Source: Bacillus andreraoultii
GTDB taxonomy: Bacteria; Bacillota; Bacilli; Bacillales; Caldibacillaceae
NCBI RefSeq assembly: GCF_001244735.1
Contig: NZ_LN868937.1
Span: 2,590,785-2,654,784, forward strand
Length of the DNA: 64,000 bases
Reading direction: 5' to 3'
Numbering within the stretch: the first letter of the stretch is position 1; each line of letters starts with the position of its first letter. The translations under genes were made by a program, and so were the position numbers. The notes under the pieces were generated by a model. The model was not told the DNA's origin and made no database searches. It saw only the letters and a list, made by a program, of their open reading frames with translations. Below, piece by piece: positions 45,406-55,122 of this stretch.

Positions 45406-46686
45406 TCATTCCTTTTTATTTTTATCAAATTTAGTCTCATAACTTTGTATCATTTCTATACGTTCCATTAAAGTTGGATGCCCATAACGAAACCATTTAA
45501 CGAGAAGTGGTGGATTCACTTGACTAAGTCCCGCTCTTGATAATTCTTGAAATGTAGAAATTCCCGCATCAACATCTTTTGTCATTTCAATCGCATAACG
45601 ATCTGCCCGTTCCTCTTGATAACGAGAAACTACATTTGAGAGAGGGCTCGAAGCAAACGAAAGAACGGATAAGATCAATAAGATTAATGGTAGCGAAGAA
45701 ATATTGCTTTTTCCTGTGATTCTAAAAGCTTCTTGGTATTTCTTTACTAATATGGATAATATTTTATCGATTAAAAATAAACCGACCAATGTCAATAATA
45801 GATACCCAATCATGCCAATATATATATGTTTCTCTACATAATGTGCCATTTCATGCGCCATAATAAAAAGTATTTCGTCTTCTTCTAACTGATTTAGCGT
45901 TGTATCCCATAAAACAATTCGTGAATTAGAACCAACTCCTGTCACATAAGCATTTAGTGTATTTGTCTTTTCCGACATATTCACCTCATAAACATGCTCT
46001 GCCGGAATATGCGCTTGATCAGCAAGGGAAAGAATTTTCTCTTCTAATTCCTTATTTTTTAACGGATAAAAATCATTATAGAGCGGATCAATGATGACAG
46101 GCTGGATAAACATAATAAATATAGAAAATGGGATGGATAAGTACCAAGCATACAGCCACCAACGTTTCTCCTTTTTTCGCATCAGCCAGTAAAGGACCGT
46201 TACAATGACAAATAAAAACAACCAATCAAGCCAAAAATCAATCAAGCCGTCACGCATCCATGAATGGAAGTTTTCATTTGATAATCCGTATTGCCTCGAT
46301 AAATGAAATGAAATATAACGAAGTGGCAAAAAGAAAATATAGGATAGTACGGATAAACAAAAGGTGAAAATGGCACTTTGGAATAGCCACTTCCTCGCTG
46401 TTTTCTCTGCCCATTTTTCAAACGTCTTCCCTATCCCTAAGAGAAGAATGATTAAGTAAAAAAGCCACTCATATGGAATCGTAATAAAAAATAATAAATT
46501 ACGTATGTTGGAATATTGCTCTGATAAAGCAAGTTCCTCTTTTGACATGAAGGTCGAAGGATCTACAACCGTTCCAACTGCTTCTTGTGGAATTGAACCC
46601 GTATTCCACTTAAACAAATAGTAATATAAAAAAGCAATAACTAAACCGTAACCTAGTAAAAATGTGATAAGGATTTTTTTTCTCAA
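45406..46686 (-). CDS. yhfN: M48-family membrane zinc protease (YhfN, Ste24-like)
   Basis: 426-residue integral membrane protease. Zinc motif H278-E-M-A-H282 (FIMAHEMAHYVEKH), further ligand Glu in YQEERADRYAIEMT, and about seven membrane segments, matching the CAAX prenyl protease 1/Ste24 layout and the length of B. subtilis YhfN. The start is TTG 46686 with TTGGTGA seven bases upstream. No known partner in the window; substrates unknown. Confidence 0.9.
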   Translation of the reverse strand: MRKKILITFLLGYGLVIAFLYYYLFKWNTGSIPQEAVGTVVDPSTFMSKEELALSEQYSNIRNLLFFITIPYEWLFYLIILLLGIGKTFEKWAEKTARKWLFQSAIFTFCLSVLSYIFFLPLRYISFHLSRQYGLSNENFHSWMRDGLIDFWLDWLFLFVIVTVLYWLMRKKEKRWWLYAWYLSIPFSIFIMFIQPVIIDPLYNDFYPLKNKELEEKILSLADQAHIPAEHVYEVNMSEKTNTLNAYVTGVGSNSRIVLWDTTLNQLEEDEILFIMAHEMAHYVEKHIYIGMIGYLLLTLVGLFLIDKILSILVKKYQEAFRITGKSNISSLPLILLILSVLSFASSPLSNVVSRYQEERADRYAIEMTKDVDAGISTFQELSRAGLSQVNPPLLVKWFRYGHPTLMERIEMIQSYETKFDKNKKE

Positions 46687-47112
46687 TTTTTTTCACCAAC
46701 CAATGTTCGTTTCCTAATCATTAGTTTCTCCCTTCATCTATTTATCATTCCATTTCCTTCCAATTTTCTTAAAAAAAGACAACTGAAAATGCGAAAATTG
46801 CTCTAAGGACAACTACTGAAACGTTAGAGCTCAATGACACAAGGGAAAATGCGATACTTAACACCTACAATAAAACAAGTTCTCAAAATGCAAAAACCTA
46901 GCTACTATATGCTATGACAGTTCGTCCAAACATATAACCTGGCGAAAGCTTTTTTGAACGCTGCGACAAAAAAGTTTCATTTGTCATTTTGAAAGTATAT
47001 ACAGCCTTCTTTAATCGGCAATCTTATTCGACCTTTTCATTTAAAGATGGAGTCATGATGAAGTGACGAAAGTTTACGATAAACTCTTTACTCGTACGGT
47101 TAAGAGACTTAG
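46687..47112. other. Gene-free stretch upstream of yhfN
   Basis: About 430 bases without a supported gene. Bases 47050-47112 show weak similarity to 57265-57310 (shared TTTACGA, TTACTCGT and TAAGAG blocks). It may be decayed sequence. No repeat A or B copy. Confidence 0.35.
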
Positions 47113-47153
47113 AACAAAAATAAGGAGTACAGTATACATAAACTGAACTCCTT
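47113..47153 (-). terminator. Terminator of the orphan ABC lipoprotein gene
   Basis: AAGGAGTTCAGT / ACTGTACTCCTT stem (one mismatch) followed by ATTTTTGTTC on the minus strand. It closes the gene as a single cistron. Confidence 0.75.
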
Positions 47154-47183
47154 AACATTATAAGTTTGCTTTACCGTTTTCCT

Positions 47184-48197
47184 TTATTCAATATATTCTG
47201 CAATATCATCCCATTCAGGCTTTAATTCTATTCCCATTTCTGCTGCTGCCTTTTTATTAATGACAAGTTTTAAATGTTGTGGATATTGTGCAGGTAATTC
47301 ACTAGGTTTCTTTCCTTCTTTTAGAACTTTTACAGCGAGCTGGCCAGCTTCATAACCAATATCACCGTAGTCAAAGCCATATGCAGCAAAACCACCACGA
47401 TTAACAGAATCAAGTTCCCCAACAAATAGAGGAATATCATTATCTTGTGCAACTTGGATAGCCGCTTCTAATCCAGAGACTACTGTATTATCTGTCACAA
47501 TATAGATTACATCAACAGTACCAACAAGAGAATCAGCCGCTTGTTTTACTTCAGATGTATTGGCAACAACTTTCTCAACTAGCTTTAAATCCGCTTTCGC
47601 AATAGCTTTTTTCATTTCATCGATTTGTTTAACTGAGTTTTGTTCTCCAGCGTTATATATTGTTCCAACTGTTTTTGCATCTGTATGTTCATCAATAAAT
47701 TTTATCGTACTTGGAATTGACTCTGGATGCATATCAGCCGTACCTGTTACATTTCCACCAGGTGAATCCATTGACTGGACTAATTCAGCACCAATCGGAT
47801 CGGTTACAGAAGTAAAAATAACAGGTATATCACTTGTTGCACTCGCAGCTGCTTGTGCACTCGGTGTCGCATTTGCAAAAATTAAATCCACTCCACCGTT
47901 AACAAGATTTTGTGCTGCTGTTTTCGCATTATTCGGATCTCCTTGAGCATTTTGTTCATCATAGTCTACTTTTAACCCCGCCTCTTCTAGTGCTCGCTTA
48001 AAGCCTTCTGTCGCCGCATCCAATGATGGATGATTAACATATTGACTAATTCCTACTTTATATGTCTTCTCACTACTATTTCCTTCTTTAGAAGATTCAT
48101 TACCATTTGAAGCCGTTTCATTATTTGATCCACATCCTGCAAGTGCGAGTAAACTTGCTAGAAAAACCATTGCTAGACCTTTACGTATCTTCCCCAT
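47184..48197 (-). CDS. ABC transporter substrate-binding lipoprotein (TrpX-type family)
   Basis: 337 residues. Lipoprotein signal with lipobox LALAGC22, a Ser/Asn/Glu linker, then a type-1 periplasmic binding fold of the ABC_sub_bind (PF04392) family: VGISQYVNHPSLDAATEGF, PVIFTSVTDPIGAELV, GVSDPIG-like ENIGTIYNAGEQNSV region (TIYNAGEQNSVKQ) and YDYGDIGYEAGQLA. Family members serve tryptophan/tyrosine or other small-molecule uptake. I start at ATG 48197 (GGAGGG nine bases upstream). No permease or ATPase follows; a terminator closes it. Confidence 0.82.
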   Translation of the reverse strand: MGKIRKGLAMVFLASLLALAGCGSNNETASNGNESSKEGNSSEKTYKVGISQYVNHPSLDAATEGFKRALEEAGLKVDYDEQNAQGDPNNAKTAAQNLVNGGVDLIFANATPSAQAAASATSDIPVIFTSVTDPIGAELVQSMDSPGGNVTGTADMHPESIPSTIKFIDEHTDAKTVGTIYNAGEQNSVKQIDEMKKAIAKADLKLVEKVVANTSEVKQAADSLVGTVDVIYIVTDNTVVSGLEAAIQVAQDNDIPLFVGELDSVNRGGFAAYGFDYGDIGYEAGQLAVKVLKEGKKPSELPAQYPQHLKLVINKKAAAEMGIELKPEWDDIAEYIE

Positions 48198-48356
48198 TCT
48201 TGTATTCCCTCCAAGTTTCATTTTTTATAAACGAAATAGTTTAAAACTAATTATAATTACAATATTTACTATGTCAAGTAATTTCTGAATTTTTATTATA
48301 AAATTATTTTCATACGATAGTTTTAAGGCGAAGTAATCTATCAGTTGAAGAAAATT

Positions 48357-48386
48357 AGAAAAAGCCCACCTTATGAAAGTGGACTT
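48357..48386 (-). terminator. Terminator of yhfI-lplJ
   Basis: AGTCCAC / GTGGGCT stem (one mismatch) followed on the minus strand by TTTTTC. Ten bases past the lplJ stop. Confidence 0.75.
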
Positions 48387-48395
48387 ATCATTTAT

Positions 48396-49391
48396 TTAAT
48401 AAATTAAGTTAATAAAATCTTCTTTTTCGATATTACCAAAGTAGTGCTTTATATCAACATCTTTTAAGGCTTCTTCTAGTTCAGATTTTTCATAACGAAC
48501 ACCGGTTAATTTATTTTCAATTTCTGCTACATCTCCCCAACCAAAGAAGTCACCGAAAATTTTCACGTTTTCAATTATTCCTTGTGCTACATCTAGACGA
48601 ACATCAATTGTTCCGATTGGGAATCGTTTTGAATTCTCAATATTCGATTTTGGACTTTTTCCATAGTTCCATTCCCACGTTTGATATTTAGTTTTGGATA
48701 ATTCTTCAATATTTTTCCAATCTTCTTCTGTCAATACATATTCTTTTATTTCGCTACCTTCTGCTTCAAAAACACTCTTTAAAATAAATTGCTTAAATTC
48801 TTCTACAGTCATTTGCTGATCAATGAACTCTGATATATTTCCAACCCGAGCGCGAACCGATTTAACGCCTTTTGATTCAATTTTTTCCTTTTTCGGTTTT
48901 AACGCTTTTGACACATGATCTAAATCGGAATTAAGCATGAGCGTACCGTGTGTATACATTCTACCGCCTGTTGCGTATTGAGCTGTACCAGAGACTTTAC
49001 GACCATCAATTTCAATATCGTTTCTTCCCATTAAATCTGCATTAGCCCCTAATTTTCGCAATGCATCAATAACTGGTTTCGTAAACTTTTTAAAATTACC
49101 TTGAATACTATTTCCTTCATCCTTTGTAATGAAGCTATAGTTTAAATTGCCGAGATCATGATAAACGGCACCCCCGCCACTCATTCTGCGGACTACTTTA
49201 ATATGATTCGCTTCTACATATTCTGTATTAATTTCTTCAATCGTATTTTGATTTCTACCAATAATAATGGAAGGTTCATTCACATAAAATAGTAAATAGG
49301 ACTCATTAATATCAAGATTTTTTAATATGTATTCTTCAATCGCTAGGTTTATTTGTGGATTATGAATTCCTTTGTTATCAACATATAGCAT
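48396..49391 (-). CDS. lplJ: Lipoate-protein ligase LplJ
   Basis: 331 residues, same as B. subtilis LplJ. It attaches free lipoate to E2/GcvH domains. Motifs: YVNEPSIIIGRNQNTI, RRMSGGGAVYHDLGNLNYSF (split VRRMSGGGAVYHDLGNL), KVSGTAQYATGGRMYTHGTL and the C-terminal accessory domain from ~250. ATG 49391 has TAGGAGG. It follows yhfI by 16 bases, so they form an operon. Confidence 0.95.
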   Translation of the reverse strand: MLYVDNKGIHNPQINLAIEEYILKNLDINESYLLFYVNEPSIIIGRNQNTIEEINTEYVEANHIKVVRRMSGGGAVYHDLGNLNYSFITKDEGNSIQGNFKKFTKPVIDALRKLGANADLMGRNDIEIDGRKVSGTAQYATGGRMYTHGTLMLNSDLDHVSKALKPKKEKIESKGVKSVRARVGNISEFIDQQMTVEEFKQFILKSVFEAEGSEIKEYVLTEEDWKNIEELSKTKYQTWEWNYGKSPKSNIENSKRFPIGTIDVRLDVAQGIIENVKIFGDFFGWGDVAEIENKLTGVRYEKSELEEALKDVDIKHYFGNIEKEDFINLIY

Positions 49392-49407
49392 GTTTCTACT
49401 CCTCCTA

Positions 49408-50142
49408 TTATATCGTCCATATATCCCCTAATTCAGCCAATTGGACCGGCCCTTTATAATACTCGCCTACTTCATAAATTAGTTGCTGTAAATTTCCAAA
49501 GTGTGGTAAATGCGTTAAAATTAGTTTTTTCACTTCTGCCGCTTTTGCAAGTTTTGCCACATCATAACTATTCATATGTCCAGCATTGCTCGCATCCATA
49601 TTACCATAAAAATTACATTCAGATAAAAGTAGATCTGTTCCTTTCGCAAACTCAATAAAAGCATCTTGGTATGCACTATCGGCAGTAAAAACAAGAGATT
49701 TACCGTCTGCTTCAATGCGAAAGGCAAAACATGGAACCGAATGCTTTGTCCGTAAAAACTTGATCGAAAAGGGACCAATTTGTAATAACTGTTCCGGATT
49801 ATAGGCAATTCCAATTGTTTGATCCTTATAAGTAAGCTCCTCAAACGAGGTTTGATCGAGATTATGACCATATATTGGCAATGTTTTTTTCTCGCCTGTT
49901 ACATACATATCAATTAGTAAAGCGTGTTGTAATACACCAATATCTGCATTGTGATCAGGATGATAATGACTTATTATACACGCATCAAGATTTGCTGGTT
50001 TTATAAATTGTTGCAATTTTGATAATATAGCACTGCCACAATCAATAAGGAGATGAAATCCGTCATGTTCCAATAAATATCCTGCACTCGCCTCGTTCAC
50101 TTTCGGAAAACCACCCCATGGACCAATAATTGTAAGTTTCAT
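49408..50142 (-). CDS. yhfI: Metallo-beta-lactamase fold hydrolase YhfI
   Basis: 244 residues. Metal motif SH59-Y-H61-P-D63-H64 and downstream His/Asp ligands (FTADSAYQD, LTHLPHFG). RNase Z-like arrangement in a short single-domain protein. GGGAGG precedes ATG 50142. In operon with lplJ. Substrate unknown. Confidence 0.88.
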   Translation of the reverse strand: MKLTIIGPWGGFPKVNEASAGYLLEHDGFHLLIDCGSAILSKLQQFIKPANLDACIISHYHPDHNADIGVLQHALLIDMYVTGEKKTLPIYGHNLDQTSFEELTYKDQTIGIAYNPEQLLQIGPFSIKFLRTKHSVPCFAFRIEADGKSLVFTADSAYQDAFIEFAKGTDLLLSECNFYGNMDASNAGHMNSYDVAKLAKAAEVKKLILTHLPHFGNLQQLIYEVGEYYKGPVQLAELGDIWTI

Positions 50143-50362
50143 TTACCTTCCTCCCTACTGTATTTCTATACAGTATTCCCAAAAATTACTATACTACATT
50201 TTATTACGAAATGCCTAACGTGAGACTTTACACATTTTGTTTTTCTTATCGTAGCTACTTGTATCATTTAAAAAATATTAATTTTGTTTTAATACAGGGT
50301 TGCAATTATCATTTTGTTATAATACAATATAAGTACAAATTTAAAAAAGAGGGGCGATTTAG

Positions 50363-50500
50363 ATGATTTTAAGTATTCTTGAATTTTTCCAAAACCTTCC
50401 TGCTAAATTCTGTCAAAATTGTGGAGAAGAAATTGAAGAACAGCATGAATGCTATGGCAATACTTGCTATAAGTGCATCGGAATTAAAGATATAAAATAA
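50363..50500 (+). CDS. yhfH: YhfH family zinc-ribbon miniprotein
   Basis: 45 residues. Two CxxC-type pairs (FCQNCGEEI and YGNTCYKCIG) and the conserved EEQHECYGN stretch identify the YhfH family. AGAGGGG lies eight bases before ATG 50363. Divergent from yhfI, followed by a shared terminator. Function unknown. Confidence 0.85.
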   Translation: MILSILEFFQNLPAKFCQNCGEEIEEQHECYGNTCYKCIGIKDIK

Positions 50501-50553
50501 CATACTTGATTTAGTCATTTCGAACGATGTTAATTGAATGAATATAGCAATAG

Positions 50554-50607
50554 AAAAGCTGCCCCATCATTAGGTGTACATACCTAGTATGATGAGACAG
50601 CTTTTTA
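50554..50607. terminator. Bidirectional terminator between yhfH and hemH
   Basis: AAAAGCTG... CAGCTTTTT outer stem with the inner stems ATCAT / ATGAT and GGT / ACC; T-runs on both strands. Confidence 0.88.
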
Positions 50608-50624
50608 TTTTCTATATTTATTTG

Positions 50625-51557
50625 TTAGTTCTTTAATCTCTTTAAGACAACATCACCTAATGCTTCAATGAATAAATCATGATCATTAGGCATGGCTGGA
50701 CGATAATAATTTGCTCCTACTTCTTCACAAACAATTTGACATTCCGTATCATTATCAAATAACACTTCTAAATGTTCAGAAACAAATCCAACTGGGCAAT
50801 AAATAAACGCCTTATACGCTTTTTTCTTATGTAAATCTCTTGTCAAATCTTGAACATCCGGTCCGAGCCATGGCTCTGGTGTTTGTCCAGCACTTTGCCA
50901 ACCAATCGCATATTCTTTAATCCCAGCTCCATCAGCAATTAATTTTGCAGTTGTAGCTAATTGATCTGGATATGGATCGTGAGCCTTAAGTATTTTCTCA
51001 GGTAAACTATGCGCTGAGAATACAACCATTGAATTGTTTCTTTCTTCCTCTTCCATTTTTTCAAACATCGCTTGTAGTTGTTGAACCCAGTATTCAATAA
51101 ACTTCGGCTCATCGTACCAATGATCTACAGAATCAATTTTCAAACCACCAAGTTGTTCTGCTGTTTTTTGTACACGGTCATTGTACCCTTTAATACTTAA
51201 TGTTGAATAGTGTGGAGCAAGAACAATACTAATTGCTTCAGTAATCCCAGCATTATGCATATCTTTTACAGCATCCTCAATAAACGGATGAATATGTTTC
51301 AAACCAATAAATAATTCGAATTCAATCTGATCTTGAACTTTATTTAAATGAGATGTTAATTTTTCTGCTTGTGCTTTCGTTATCTCAGCTAACGGAGAAA
51401 TTCCACCAATTGCTTTATAGCGACTCTTTAAATCTTCAATTAGTTCATCAGTTGGTCTTCTACCATGTCTAATATGTGTATAATATGGTTCAATATCATC
51501 CTCAGTATAAGGGGTTCCATATGCCATCACAAGAAGTCCCATTTTTTTCTTACTCAT
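50625..51557 (-). CDS. hemH: Coproporphyrin ferrochelatase (HemH/CpfC)
   Basis: 310 residues, the size of B. subtilis HemH. Inserts ferrous iron into coproporphyrin III (Gram-positive pathway). Motifs: [37 protein letters not shown] with the metal-binding His, [14 protein letters not shown] and [25 protein letters not shown] precedes ATG 51557. Follows hemE by 58 bases; hemY, normally the next gene, is missing here. Confidence 0.96.
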   Translation of the reverse strand: MSKKKMGLLVMAYGTPYTEDDIEPYYTHIRHGRRPTDELIEDLKSRYKAIGGISPLAEITKAQAEKLTSHLNKVQDQIEFELFIGLKHIHPFIEDAVKDMHNAGITEAISIVLAPHYSTLSIKGYNDRVQKTAEQLGGLKIDSVDHWYDEPKFIEYWVQQLQAMFEKMEEEERNNSMVVFSAHSLPEKILKAHDPYPDQLATTAKLIADGAGIKEYAIGWQSAGQTPEPWLGPDVQDLTRDLHKKKAYKAFIYCPVGFVSEHLEVLFDNDTECQIVCEEVGANYYRPAMPNDHDLFIEALGDVVLKRLKN

Positions 51558-51615
51558 TCTCTTTCACCTCACGTTTAGTTTAACCAAGGGAGCTATATCT
51601 AATTTCGATTTCGTA

Positions 51616-52647
51616 TTAATATTCAAACTCATGGATATAGTTTGTTAGACGTTGCAACGTTTCCGGCTTTATTTCTGGAAAAATCCCATGACCTAAATTA
51701 AATATATAACCTGGTTGAGCTACACCCTGCTTTAAAATTGCACTTACTCGTTCCTCAATTACTTCCCACGGAGCTAATAATAAAGATGGATCAAGATTAC
51801 CTTGTAGTGTCTTTGTAATCCCTTTTGCCCGTGCATCTTTAATTTCCATTCGCCAGTCTAAACCAATAACATCAACTGGGAGGTCATTCCATTCGTGGAG
51901 TAGGTGGCTAGCACCCACTCCAAAAATAATTAAAGGGATATTTTCTTCTCGTAACTCCGAGAAAATCCGGTTCATTGTCGGTTTAATAAATTTTTGGTAA
52001 TCTTGAACGTTTAATGCGCCAACCCATGAATCAAAAATTTGAATTGCACTGACACCCGCACGTATTTGTGCTTTGACATAATCAATTGTCATGTTCGCAA
52101 GTTTTTCCATTAATAAAAACCAACTATCTGGTTCAGCATACATAAATGCTTTCGTTTTATGATAGTTTTTTGATGGCCCTCCCTCAATCATATAGCTTGC
52201 TAATGTGAAAGGAGCCCCAGCGAAACCAATTAACGGCACAGTTAATTGATCCGTTGTTAATAGACGGATTGTATCAAGAACATATGGAACATCATTTTCG
52301 GGATCAATTTCCCCCAAGTTTTCAACATCTTTATATGTACGAATAGGCTGATCAATAACTGGACCGATTCCAGCTTTAATTTCAACATCTACTCCAATTG
52401 CTGGTAATGGTGTCATAATATCTTTATATAAAATAGCTGCATCAACACCATATTGTTCTACTGGTAATCTTGTCACATAGGCGCACAGTTCTGGTTGATG
52501 AGTAATTTCAAATAGAGAATATTTTTCTTTTAATTTTCGATACTCTGGCTGTGAACGACCAGCTTGCCGCATGTACCAGACGGGAATATGATCAGTTACC
52601 TCGCCCCTCGCTGCTCTTAAAAAAGTATCATTCAGTAATGTAGACAT
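51616..52647 (-). CDS. hemE: Uroporphyrinogen decarboxylase (HemE)
   Basis: 343 residues. Decarboxylates uroporphyrinogen III to coproporphyrinogen III. Signatures [47 protein letters not shown] and [11 protein letters not shown] are all intact. AAGGGTGA precedes ATG 52647. First gene of hemEH. Confidence 0.97.
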   Translation of the reverse strand: MSTLLNDTFLRAARGEVTDHIPVWYMRQAGRSQPEYRKLKEKYSLFEITHQPELCAYVTRLPVEQYGVDAAILYKDIMTPLPAIGVDVEIKAGIGPVIDQPIRTYKDVENLGEIDPENDVPYVLDTIRLLTTDQLTVPLIGFAGAPFTLASYMIEGGPSKNYHKTKAFMYAEPDSWFLLMEKLANMTIDYVKAQIRAGVSAIQIFDSWVGALNVQDYQKFIKPTMNRIFSELREENIPLIIFGVGASHLLHEWNDLPVDVIGLDWRMEIKDARAKGITKTLQGNLDPSLLLAPWEVIEERVSAILKQGVAQPGYIFNLGHGIFPEIKPETLQRLTNYIHEFEY

Positions 52648-53160
52648 AAATAAAAATCACCCTTCATATCATTTTTGCTAGTCCTTATTTTGATTACAGG
52701 AAAAAAGTGAAAAAGTTCTATTTTTACTTATTCTTATTCATTGCTATCTTTCTTATAGGAATTCTCAATTATATTAGATATTGAAAAAATATAGTTCTGT
52801 TATCATATTAGAATTATTTTAATTAAGCTTTCTTCTTTACTATACATGTTTTGATACAATATGTATATACATAAGCTTTAAATGTCATAAATTTGCCATT
52901 TTAATTTTGTCTCTTTAAAATCATTATAAAGGAAGCTTTCTATCTGTGAGTATATGTCCCAAGTTTAGCCCGCTACCAAGGGGTCTACCACTTAACTTTT
53001 ATATTCATTACTACATTCGTTCTGTAAGTGTCTTACTTCCTATTATGTTGAGAAAAAGGATTTATCATTGGAAATCTGACTGGTATTTTTATAAAATGTT
53101 ACAATATTACTAAAAACATACCATTTCCATATCTGTATTAAATAATATTCTGCTGAAAAA
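52648..53160. other. Gene-free divergent region hemE/hmoB
   Basis: About 510 AT-rich bases. No open frame with a ribosome-binding site, no repeat and no clear Fur or PerR box. B. subtilis has hemY and other genes in the corresponding area. It probably holds both promoters. Confidence 0.4.
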
Positions 53161-53174
53161 GCGAGGTGTATGTA

Positions 53175-53687
53175 ATGAATGCATATATTACAACGGGAAC
53201 TGGAGACTTTTTGTTAAAATTAGTCCAAAAATATAATAAAGAACAGATGGCTCTATTATTCGGCTCTGGACATTCTTTACTCTATCATGAAACGAGCGGA
53301 AAAACAGTTTTCCAAGTTCCAAGAAAGTATCAACTTATTGAATCAGTCGGGGATTTTCCAGTAAAAGGATTTGCTGTTTTTCATTATCTTCCTGTAAGAG
53401 AGGAAGATCAAAAAGTTTTTGAACATGAATTAAGCAAGCGTCCTCGGAAATTAGATAATGCTACAGGATTTTTAGCATTGCGAATTTTACGACCAATAAA
53501 ATGTGATACCTATCTCATTATATCTTGTTGGATTGATAAAAAATCATATGAATTGTGGAAAAACATGGAGGGATTTGCTGTACCGAATGAAGAAAAACGG
53601 TCGATTGAAGTAAATAAAAGAACAATGTATGCTGGGGAATCTTATTTAAAAGAATATGCCATCGGTACAGATGAAAAAGAGGATTAG
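53175..53687 (+). CDS. hmoB: Haem-degrading monooxygenase HmoB (YhgC)
   Basis: 170-residue protein of the HmoB type: N-terminal half shortened fold plus a C-terminal ABM (antibiotic biosynthesis monooxygenase) ferredoxin-like domain (YLIISCWIDKKSYELWKN). HmoB opens haem to release iron. Linked to the haem genes, as in B. subtilis. GAGGTG lies six bases before ATG 53175. Confidence 0.85.
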   Translation: MNAYITTGTGDFLLKLVQKYNKEQMALLFGSGHSLLYHETSGKTVFQVPRKYQLIESVGDFPVKGFAVFHYLPVREEDQKVFEHELSKRPRKLDNATGFLALRILRPIKCDTYLIISCWIDKKSYELWKNMEGFAVPNEEKRSIEVNKRTMYAGESYLKEYAIGTDEKED

Positions 53688-53699
53688 TTAAATCAAACA

Positions 53700-54274
53700 C
53701 TCATACATCAAGAGATCCGATTGTTACAGCTAGCCAACTAATCGTGAACTTATAACAAATTGTCAGTCGTTTTGTCGATCTACTCCAGTCGGCGGTAGTT
53801 ACATTGGGGAAATACATGGTGGAGATGCCTTTAATATTATTGCAGATACTGTTGAATTGACTGGGACCGTACGAACATGTGACGAAAGCATCCGAGAACA
53901 AATTGAAAAAGATATTGAAAAGGCTGTAATAGGGACGTGTTTTACGAATGACTGCACTTATTTCTACAATTATGAACGTGGTTATCCTACTGTCATAAAC
54001 CACAAAAAAGAGACGGATTTCCTTGCTCATTATGCAAAAACGGTACCAGGGGTTGATAAAGTCGTTGAAATAGAAAAAAGTACGGTTGGTGAAGATTTTG
54101 CTTCTTATTTACAGCATGTAAAAGGAACGTTTTTCTTCACTGGTGCAAAACCAGAAGGAACCCAAGACAGCTTACCCACATCATCATCCAAAATTTAATA
54201 TTAATGAGGAAAGTATGCGTGTTGCTGCAAACACATTACTTACTTGCGCCATAAAATATCAAGAGCAATTTTGA
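53700..54274 (+). pseudogene. Decayed yhaA (M20-family amidohydrolase) remnant
   Basis: The C-terminal part of an M20 aminoacylase/amidohydrolase can be read across frames: HTSRDPIVTASQLIVNL then a stop (TAA), QIVSRF, a shift, GEIHGGDAFNIIADTVELTG, YERGYPTVINH, TVGEDFASYLQHVKGTFFFTGAKPEG, a second shift, then HHHPKFNINEESMRVAANTL to a TGA at 54272. So there is a missing N-terminal half, a nonsense codon and two frameshifts (around 53810 and 54175). In B. subtilis yhaA is near ecsC, which agrees with this place. Confidence 0.88.
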
Positions 54275-54282
54275 ACGAAAGA

Positions 54283-54322
54283 AAAAGGCTGCCAAAAAGT
54301 CTTATGTTGACTTTTGACAGCC
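54283..54322 (-). terminator. Terminator of ecsABC
   Basis: Long hairpin GGCTGTCAAAAGTC / GACTTTTTGGCAGCC (minus strand) followed by TTTTTC. Also usable from the plus strand. Confidence 0.85.
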
Positions 54323-54379
54323 AATTATCATGTTCTATCAACATTCATAAAAAGTTTTTTAGATTTTTTAAAAGCACCA

Positions 54380-55108
54380 TTAGTCGACCGCTATATTCCT
54401 TAATCCATTAAAGTACCGCATTCGATAAGCATATATTGCCGTTTCTCCTAATTGATCCAATAATTTATAATTGGCATACGCCCCTACTGCCGCTCCAATC
54501 CCTGGCAATAATTGTAGCATTTTTACTAAATCAATATAGTCTCTATACTCCTGTTGAAATGTTTTCCAATCAATATCAATGAGCCGTCCTTTTTCCTGCT
54601 CCCAATTTTCAATTAGCTGTAAGGTTTCAATTCGTTTATCATCACTAGAAAAAGCGAGTTGAAAAACGAGAAGTAAAAAAATCCGTTCCTCATACTTACT
54701 TACATCATATTGATAAATTTTCGCAACATCATAAAGAAACTTTAATTTAATGGATAATAAAAGCGGAAAATCGGCTAGTCCAAGGAATAAGCCACCCGCT
54801 CCCGTACCTGCTCCTTCTACTGTCGCCGTTTTTCGGTATTTATCCAATTGTTCCTTAATTAAGGTTTCTTTTTCCTCTAACGTGAACGTTTTAATGAAAT
54901 CATTTTTACTCATAAGATTTGTACCAGTTAAGGCTGATTTTACCATTGTTTTAATTGCTTCAGTCATCATTGTGTGAAATTTTTCAGGAATCCATTGATT
55001 CACTTTATTTTGTGCTTGCTTTGATAATCGGTTAAAAATATTGCCTTTTTTTCGAATCGCCCTTTGCCAATCTAATAATTCATCATATGCTTTCTCTTCA
55101 TAATTCAT
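54380..55108 (-). CDS. ecsC: EcsC family protein
   Basis: 242 residues, EcsC fold: AYDELLDWQRAI start, VEGAGTGAGGLFLGLADFPLLLS with a hydrophobic stretch (~95-125), and LQLLPGIGAAVGAYANYKLLDQLG near the C terminus. Third gene of ecsABC, 14 bases after ecsB. Role unknown; unlike EcsA/B it is dispensable for most Ecs phenotypes in B. subtilis. Confidence 0.9.
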   Translation of the reverse strand: MNYEEKAYDELLDWQRAIRKKGNIFNRLSKQAQNKVNQWIPEKFHTMMTEAIKTMVKSALTGTNLMSKNDFIKTFTLEEKETLIKEQLDKYRKTATVEGAGTGAGGLFLGLADFPLLLSIKLKFLYDVAKIYQYDVSKYEERIFLLLVFQLAFSSDDKRIETLQLIENWEQEKGRLIDIDWKTFQQEYRDYIDLVKMLQLLPGIGAAVGAYANYKLLDQLGETAIYAYRMRYFNGLRNIAVD

Positions 55109-55122
55109 TTTTAGACAACCCC

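Noticed and set aside
52648-53160. Fur or PerR operator between hemE and hmoB
   Set aside because: No 19-base Fur-type inverted repeat or PerR box could be identified by eye.
53701-54030. Minus-strand frame over the yhaA remnant
   Set aside because: Shadow of the decayed plus-strand gene; the plus-strand translation matches an M20 peptidase.
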